Shown here piece by piece: positions 43,215-50,055 of a stretch of 64,000 bases of DNA (its first letter is position 1; the number at the start of each line of letters is the position of its first letter). Below the pieces are notes generated by a model, which saw nothing but the letters and a program-made list of their open reading frames with translations, did no database searches and had not been told where the DNA came from. Source of the stretch: Paramoeba atlantica (lineage: Eukaryota > Discosea); assembly GCA_977017575.1 (NCBI GenBank), contig CDRNVI010000056.1, forward strand, positions 248,001-312,000, written 5' to 3'. The position numbers were made by a program, and so were the translations under genes.

Positions 43215-43769
43215 TAATCACAGATGATTACTCAGGACATCGCACTGACGACATTCCTGAAAATTCCGACCCTCATACAATTCCTGGGGGTTGCACGAAG
43301 GCGATACAAATTCATGACCGTGTATTTAATCGCTTGTTTAAGTGACAATACAATGAATTGCTCAGCGAATGGCGTCTTCACAACAGCAAAGAAAAAGTAA
43401 GCCGATATCTTGTCCTCGAATGGATAAAAGAAGCACACACGCTAGTTTTTTTTATTGTATTTTATCGGGTAAGAAATAGCGTCATTTTCTGCGCGATGGG
43501 CACCCCCCCCCCTTTAATACGGACAAAGTCCAAAAATCTGTCCGTATTAAAGGGGGGGTCACAGTAACAATTTTTGTATGAATTTTTGCCAGAAGATTTG
43601 TACAACGTAAATTTCACGAGTGGATATGTACATGCGAATAAAGTGGTTAATGAGTCAACGTAGCGTTGTGATGACCACCTTATTTTTCCCAATAACCCAT
43701 TTTCCAAACAAAAAAATACAGCATCCATACATTGTGTCGCACCAAAGGGCACCGCTGAGTAGGACGAGG

Positions 43770-44452
43770 CTGGTTACTTGAGTCGCAAATCCTCATTGTG
43801 CACTTCGAAAGGGGTGACATGTGACAATGAGCAACATGTAACTGAAATCGATTGGAGTTCGATGCGTCTTGTGGGATTCTTGCAATGGGAATATCTACCC
43901 CGATGGTTGCTACGTTTGACTTTGATGAGCAACAGCCTTCGCGGGAGCGTAACACTAGACGCGCTGCCACCTGGACTCAAATGTTTTCAAATTTCATACA
44001 ATCAATTGTGTGGTCCATTATATCTAACACAGTCGCCCAACACATTAGAGACTATGGAATTGAGCATAAACCAATTCGACGAGAGCATCGATCTTACGCA
44101 TTTGCCATCAAATCTAAGTTCTTTGGATGTGGCAGTTAACTACCTTGTTGGTGGCGTGGATTTGTCCAGTTTGCCCCAAAGGCTTAATGACATTAATTTG
44201 TCCGGTAACAAATTTTCAGGGCCTCTTCAGTTACGGCAGTTACCTTCCGCACTTCAATATTTCTTTTGCTCGAGTAATGATTTCTCCGGAGTAATCAGAT
44301 GTGACCGCCTTCCTGTAGGACTGAAAGCACTATGGTTGCATAAAAATGAAAATCTGTGTGGTGATGTTGATGTGTCCACTCTTCCCAAGGCACTGGCAGC
44401 CGACGTGGGCAGAAACTTTAATATTCTCGGCACACAGATTCAATTAGTTTGA
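43770..44452 (+). pseudogene. LRR family, locus 4 (N-terminally truncated)
   Basis: The frame carries the cap GVTCDNEQHVTEIDWSSMRL and about eight LRRs, ending SVP-type repeats and NILGTQIQLV. The family's N-terminal LLLPQEDMLERLI segment is missing, and the frame opens without an ATG (the first codon of the open frame is TTG at 43778). It lies about 200 bp after the end of the IS1595/Merlin-like element. The first internal Met would leave out the cap's start. The LRR part itself is uninterrupted for about 220 codons, so truncation is recent, or the true first exon or part was displaced by the transposon. Confidence 0.65.
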
Positions 44453-44511
44453 GTATTGAGCCCTTAGGTCTGTCGGAAAACTCCTTTACTTATGCAATAG
44501 TCCTTTACCAC

Positions 44512-44838
44512 CTAAATTGCTCGCAAATGACCCTCATACGTGCAACGTAAACAACTGCGCCATCTTTCAATACCGTTTTTTGATTCCGTGATATGATCTC
44601 CACTCATCTGTAATGACGATGGAATTTCTTGAAATTTTCTTCCTTCAATCACCTTTGCACAAATGCAGACAAAAATAGGTTTCGTTCGCTTTGAAATGGC
44701 CTTCCAGTAGGTCTGTACAGATTTCCCGGTAAGCGGATCGCTGTTACGAACCAGAACCCTTCTGGTTCTGCGCGACTGTTTTCCACGATTATGAAGTCTC
44801 TTTCCGATGTAAGTTTCATCCACCATCAGGTACTTCAT
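44512..44838 (-). pseudogene. IS1595-like transposase fragment
   Basis: YLMVDETYIGKRLHNRG... is the first-Asp motif (VDETYI) of ISXO2/IS1595-type DDE domains, followed by KSVQTYWKAISKRTKPIFV. The C-terminal half with the VNH/HTNTVE block is absent. A MITE (44897-45330) sits directly upstream of it on the minus strand. Confidence 0.5.
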
Positions 44839-44896
44839 GGTAGGTGGTATGTAGAGGGGCCGGGGAGTAACGCGAAGGCGCGTTGTATTTCATATA

Positions 44897-45330
44897 AACC
44901 ACAGTCCGGTTTAACACTCATGTAGCTAGATAACATTCCGGGGGGAATGTTATGATGTTCCATGCGTTTTTTTAACATTCCTCCCCTGAAAACCCCCCGT
45001 GCCCCCCCGTGGCTTACAGGTTGACTCACTCTACCGACGAAGAGCCACCACGGGAGATTCTCAACTCTGATCCCCTACAGGGTCCTCCAGGTTTTCGGTA
45101 CGCATGTACGCTGACGGAGTACTTTAAGAAAGTTCAAGAACGCCAAGAAAGTGAAGCAAAAAAAGTCGAAGCAATAGGCGAAGAGGAAGATACTGGATAA
45201 ATGAAGTTATTTTTACCTTCAAAAAAAATTTATCAAAACAAGATCTTGAAAATTTAACATTACTGTAGCTACTTAACATTCCTGTAGCTACTTAACATTC
45301 CCCCCCGGAATGTTAAACCGGACTGTGGTT
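44897..45330. repeat. MITE with AACCACAGTCCGG termini
   Basis: AACCACAGTCCGGTTTAACA and TGTTAAACCGGACTGTGGTT are inverted ends flanked by TA. Inner TAACATTCCGGGGGGAATGTTA and ACATTCCCCCCCGGAATGT blocks form C-run hairpins, and TGTAGCTACTTAACATTCC repeats lie near the right end. A small open frame inside (45009-45200; GPPGFRYACTLTEYF...QERQESEAKKVEAI) looks like captured coding sequence. Confidence 0.7.
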
Positions 45331-46260
45331 TAAATCGGTATGTATTGGACGCCTGCTGCGACCAGTTTGCAAAAACACGCTTTCTTTTAAATTTCCAAGC
45401 TCTAAATTTGGCAACGAGACGGGTTTTCGACGGCAAAAGTGGCTCAAATTCGGGGTGATCTTCATCCGACATGATGTAAAAGCAGTATGAATTCGTATTG
45501 GACTTCTACCTCCTCGCCTTATACAGGATACCGAGCCCGGAGTCTCTGGGCCAAAGACCTTGAACTTCCTCAACAAGGTCTTCAACACATCCGATAAAAA
45601 AGGATGCCTTTCGCACCTCTTGAGTAGCCAGAGGGACAATGCCCAGATCGTGCAGGCGGCGGTGCTAAACTGGTACCTCCGAGGTGTATGGGGTTGGCGG
45701 GTCGGGGGGTTAGGAAGAGGAAAAAAACTTCGGGTGCAGACAACTTACACTAGGTGTATATTACACCCACTTAAGAAAATATTTTCTTTTGACCAGTTTT
45801 CAAAATAATATCCTCTTTTCCTCTTGTACATTCGAAAAATATAGAGCCTAACTGCTCAGTCCCTTTCAAAACTTCGAATTGTACGTGTGAAAGTGAACTT
45901 CGAATTGTACGATGATCCATGCATACGCTAACATCTGAAAATTCGAACCCGAATTCAATGCATGACTTTGTTCGGGCTTGCCCCGCGTACTCTGTACTTT
46001 CATCTTTTCTCTTCGAGGTGGAGTATACACCTCGCATGATTTTATTTCGAAAAAGCGGATGCTCAAGAGCTGAGCTTGGGATCCCACATTGTTGCTTCTG
46101 AGGGTTTTTTTCGAAAAAAAAACATTTAAAAAAAAATCGTGTGGTATGCCCCCGCCTAGACCCCCCCTAAGCCCCCCCCTAGACCCCCCCCTAGGCCCCC
46201 CCCCTAGACCCCCCCCTAGGCCACGCCCTGGACCCCCCCTAGACCCCCCGTTTTTTCAAA
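45331..46260. other. Repeat remnants and a C-rich microsatellite
   Basis: 46148-46258 is a run of CCCCCCTAGA/CCCCCCTAGG-type units. 45880-45905 repeats ACTTCGAATTGTACG. The ORFs here are short and mutually overlapping; no gene is supported. Confidence 0.45.
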
Positions 46261-46261
46261 T

Positions 46262-46316
46262 TTTTTTTTCGGTTTTGGACCACCGGAGTCCCCTTTTATA
46301 TTTTTTTCTTCTATTA
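46262..46316 (+). repeat. Left part of a Rep-A copy split by a transposon
   Basis: GGTTTTGGACCACCGGAGTC through TTCTTCTATTA is the reverse complement of 4800-4850. The remainder of the repeat resumes at 48182. Confidence 0.65.
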
Positions 46317-48181
46317 CAGGGGGGTGCACGAAAATATGGGGGGGGTCAAAATTCGTATAACTCGGCCAATTTTGGAAAATAATGCCGCATTCGAGAGCTC
46401 TCACAGAGTTACGTGTCATGTGCTATTACGTTTTACGTAGTTTCCAGGTATACGCATTCTCCTGAACACCGTAAAAAGGGCAACTGCAAGTTTTTTTTCT
46501 GGTAAAAAAGAAGTTAGTATCCACAATTTCCACCTTTTTTCTCCAACACAATTTTCATGCGCGTTGGAACACTCTTTAAAGTTCTCAAAAATACATCGTA
46601 TCGCTCCCCTTTTAATTTTTCGACCCCAGAAGCGATCGCTCGTCTCAAATCTTCACGATTCGTTGGACAAAGCACGTTTTTATGCTCGTCCATTAATCCC
46701 CAAATGTTTTCTATTGGGTTTAAATCTGGGGATTTGGGTGGCCAACACAACATCTTCACTCCGTCACTAAAGGCACGACGAGTGCTATTGTGAATTGTAC
46801 AATTATCCATAGCAACGACTGCCCCCCGATGTCTTCGTAAAAAAAATAAGAAACCGTTACGTTGTAGCATAGTTTTTTTGAAAAGGTCCCCATTCACAGA
46901 AATTTTATTACCCTGTTGATCTTTATTAGGGAATTTATGAAAAAAGAAACCGTGCTTAATGCTGACCCCCATCCACACCATAATACCATCACCCCCCAAC
47001 CACTTTTCCCGCTCACCGGCGTGCTCCTTTGGGGGGTCTGAACGACGGCAAAGGTAGGTAATTTTGCGGCTGCCCCCGCAAGTAAATTTTTTCTCGTCTG
47101 TCCAGACGATAGCCTCAAGCTGAGCAGGGGTCCATGTTGCCAACTCCTGGCATAGCTCTACTCGTTTCCTTTTGTGCTCCTTTGTGAGTGCAGGGTTTCG
47201 AGGGACTGCGGGATATGATACCCTCCTTCTTGAGGGAACGTATCAGAGCGCGACGGGAGCATCTGAAACCCTCTCCTACAAGAAGGTTCAGAAGGTGGCC
47301 CCAAGAAGCAATACCATAGGTTTCATCCCTTGTTGATCGATAAGATCGAGTGCTCGCTTCAACAGAGGGTCAGATATTACAGGAGATTGGCGAATTTTAT
47401 AGGGAGACCTATCGACCTCACCAGTCTCTTCGTAACGCTGCACCCAACGCTTGACAGTGTCCTCGTGGCACCTAAACGTCTTGGCGACAGCTGAAAAAGA
47501 ACCACTTTCCTCAAATTTTTTGAAAGTATCCTGTGAGATGCTTTAAGTTGCCCACGAGGCGAATAACAAAATCTACTCCGTTTCTGCACCTTTTTATTAT
47601 TCGAATATGACCTTTTCTGGGGCATAGTAGTGTACACCCCCGAAATAGAGAAGGAACCCTCTCCGCTCCATGAGGAGAGCTTTTTATTTGATTTTTTTTT
47701 CTATTTTGCGTAGTTTACGTCTGTGTTGCTTTGAAAAACACGGAGAAACGCATTATCCTCCGAATCAAAGGAGAAAAACATCACAAGCATGTTTGACATC
47801 GCAAGTTATTCAGAAAACCACCCAGCGTATCGGGAGTATTATTTGTTTTTACGAAAATGCTTTTAGTATTCATTGAGTATTGTCATTAGAAATTGGTCAT
47901 GGAGTTACGTATAATAAGTGAATATCCGACAGACGTATTAGGATCAAAAGAGTGGATAAATTCACAAAAAAAAAGCAGATTTTTCAAAAAACTGCAGAAT
48001 TCTGCACTTTGAAAAATCATAATTTTTTTTTATTTTTGAAAAAAAAACTAAAAATGCTGGAAGCGCATTATCACATGACACGTAACTTTGTGAGGAGCTC
48101 TCGAATACGCTATTATTTTCCAAAATTGGCCGAGGTATACGAATTTTGACCCCCCCCCCATATTTTCGTGCACCCCCCATG
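46317..48181 (-). mobile_element. Tc1/mariner-like transposon with about 100-bp TIRs
   Basis: Both ends carry about 105 bp of inverted sequence: GGGGGGTGCACGAAAATATG, CAAAATTCGTATAACTCGGC and CGAGAGCTCTCACAGAG on the left, and their complements at 48075-48181. TA lies outside each end. Length is about 1.87 kb. The minus strand encodes a transposase. It is inserted in a Rep-A copy; the uninterrupted paralogue at 4696-4900 shows the pre-insertion arrangement. Confidence 0.8.
46514..47637 (-). pseudogene. Tc1/mariner-like transposase, nearly complete
   Basis: From 5': MPQKRSYSNNKKVQKR start (47625), then in a shifted frame FKKFEESGSFSAVAKTFR and DTVKRWVQRYEETGEV, which is the paired-like HTH. 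Then ORF 46514-47143 holds the catalytic domain: IVWTDEKKF (first Asp), AVVAMDNCTIHNS (second Asp) and PPKSPDLNPIENIWGLM (Glu). Between second Asp and Glu there are 31 residues, fewer than the 34 usual for Tc1. The linker region around 47145-47380 is broken by more than one frame change or stop, so this copy cannot make a full protein. Confidence 0.75.
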
Positions 48182-48275
48182 TATTACTGTGTTCCTCTTT
48201 ATATTTTCACTGTTTTTGTTCACTTTTTTTTCAATAATCGAGGGTAGAGCGGTAGTTATACAACCACCGCAATCT
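48182..48275 (+). repeat. Rep-A (right part) upstream of LRR locus 5
   Basis: TATTACTGTGTTCCTCTTTA to the GCGGTAGTTATACAACCACC palindrome, the same block that precedes LRR locus 2 at 15148-15255. Confidence 0.65.
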
Positions 48276-48373
48276 AGAGTAATGAATGAAGTGGGAAGTA
48301 TAATGATTGTTCCTCAATCTCTTACTTTTGGAAACTATTTTCTAGTGATTCTGAACCAAACCTCTTTTGCACT

Positions 48374-49192
48374 ACGTACTGCTTATACAGTGTTGATGAC
48401 GGCTCCGATTTACGTCGCGGTAAAGTGACCTCTCTGCTTCTACCCCAAGAGGATATGCTTGAACGTTTAATTTCAAACGTAACTGGAAAGCATAAGACTT
48501 GGCGTACGTGGAAGAAGAACATGTTTGGACGCGTCAAACGTTCATCGGTATGCCAATGGCGAGGCGTGACATGCGATAAGGATCAAATGGTGAGCCGAAT
48601 AGAATGGTTTTCAATGAAACTTTTAGGCACGTTACAGTGGGAGTTCCTACCTTATACGTTGCAACATTGTGACATTTGCACTAACAGACTATCCGGATCG
48701 CTTGCACTTGACACGTTGCCATCACAACTTACATATTTAACATTATTGGCAAACGCTTTTACCGGTCAGTTAAACTTGACCCAATTGCCCAACACACTGT
48801 ATGCACTCGGGGTGAGTGACAACCAATTTGAAGGAAATGTTGATCTCACGAATCTATGTTCTGGATTACAATATTTGTATGTTCATGAAAATCAACTTTC
48901 GGGTGATGTCGATCTTTCTCACTTACCGGCAATGTTGCGACACCTATACTTGTCCTGGAACAGATTTACAGGACCTCTTTCCTTGCAGCACTTACCTTCA
49001 TCACTAACTCATTTTATTTCGGATCACAACTTTTTCTCCGGTTTAGTTATGTTTGACTGTCTTCCTGGAAAATTGCTATTTTTGTCCGTGCACGGAAACA
49101 GAGATCTTTACGGTGAGATTGACACGTTGGTTCTTCCTAGGACTTTAGAACCCTCTTTTCTGGTCTCGGAAACGAACATTCGTTATAAATAA
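48374..49192 (+). CDS. LRR family protein, locus 5 (start codon unclear)
   Basis: This is the closest relative of locus 2: DLRRGKVTSLLLPQEDMLERLISNVTGKHKTW, cap VCQWRGVTCDKDQMVSRIEW, about eight LRRs, ending ETNIRYK. No in-frame ATG precedes the conserved N-terminus back to a TGA at about 48279. Where locus 2 has its ATG, this copy has ACG (48374). Translation could use ACG/GTG, or start at the Met in QEDMLERL (48455), giving about 245 aa without the first conserved residues. Otherwise the frame is uninterrupted. It sits 0.2 kb from the transposon at 46.3-48.2 kb and directly follows Rep-A. It is either a functional gene with a non-AUG start or a freshly disabled one. Confidence 0.65.
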   Translation, partial: TYCLYSVDDGSDLRRGKVTSLLLPQEDMLERLISNVTGKHKTWRTWKKNMFGRVKRSSVCQWRGVTCDKDQMVSRIEWFSMKLLGTLQWEFLPYTLQHCDICTNRLSGSLALDTLPSQLTYLTLLANAFTGQLNLTQLPNTLYALGVSDNQFEGNVDLTNLCSGLQYLYVHENQLSGDVDLSHLPAMLRHLYLSWNRFTGPLSLQHLPSSLTHFISDHNFFSGLVMFDCLPGKLLFLSVHGNRDLYGEIDTLVLPRTLEPSFLVSETNIRYK

Positions 49193-50055
49193 ATATGTAA
49201 TTATTTACGTACTGTCCCCCCCACGTAAACGCAACCCGGTTTTGCCCCAAAATTGCGCATAAGTAGCCGGGTCAAAAAAAGGGGTGAAAAACAAATTTCG
49301 CGCCGCTTCGCGGCGCGTGTTTTAATCATGAGTTATATACGCGGGGTGCCCTTCGGGTCTGCTTTTTATATTGTGCCCCCCCCTAGTTATCTGTCACAAC
49401 TTTTCGTTCAAAGGTGACAGATAACGCGAGTACAGCTTGAAACTTCCATGGTTCTTCGCTCTAAAAATTACCTCGCTTCGATGGACATTTTTATAAAATT
49501 TTACGAAAAAAATGAATTAGGATATTAAGTTAATTAGGAAAATCATCCAATTAGGATATTGATTCGCCCCCCAGTTTAGGATGAAACACGAATTGCGTTG
49601 GACGAAATTAGACGCAGTCCTCCCTGGGTCCAAAAAACATGATTTTTTGATACCATTTTTCTGGAACGCACCTCTTTTTTTGGTGAAGTGAAGGAAACTT
49701 CGCCTTTTCCAAACAAATATTAGTTTTACCAAAACAACATTTTAAAAAGATACAAAAAAGGTACTTATTGTGGCTGAGCAACATTCAGTGTGTCGTATTC
49801 TAAATATCTACTACGGTTGTTCAATGCAACGTTAGCCGGACCTATTTTGGTCGATATCATGCTCTATAGGTCACCTGTTCCTTACAAGGTTTTCGTGGTT
49901 TGAAAAATGTCTCCCTTTTCCTTAAACTCAAAAAAAAAGATGATACAACGAAACAGAGGTGTAGTACGCTTTACTTTTTGTTTCTGCCTTTTCGGTGTTT
50001 TATGTCTTTCACTTCCGGACTCTGAACCCAAACCCTTCGCACACACAAAAACAAA
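49193..50055. other. Intergenic between LRR locus 5 and the lipase gene
   Basis: Holds a C-run terminus (TACTGTCCCCCCCACG, 49206-49221) like the one at 30235. A GCGCCGCTTCGCGGCGC hairpin is at about 49300. A GTTATCTGTCAC/GTGACAGATAAC hairpin lies at about 49385-49426. A long pyrimidine-rich leader precedes the lipase ORF. No other gene. Confidence 0.5.

Larger units (their letters stand above)
41149..43564 (+). mobile_element. IS1595/Merlin-like transposon with CTTTAATACGGA termini
   Basis: The left end CTGTGATCCCCCCTTTAATA and the right end TATTAAAGGGGGGGTCACAG are inverted, each beside TA. The right 70 bp is itself a hairpin (43496-43564). The + strand carries a zinc-ribbon-like ORF and a DDE-type transposase. 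A 494-bp MITE (42721-43214) lies inside, downstream of the transposase. Classical Merlin elements make 8-9-bp target duplications, so the TA flank is atypical. Confidence 0.65.
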
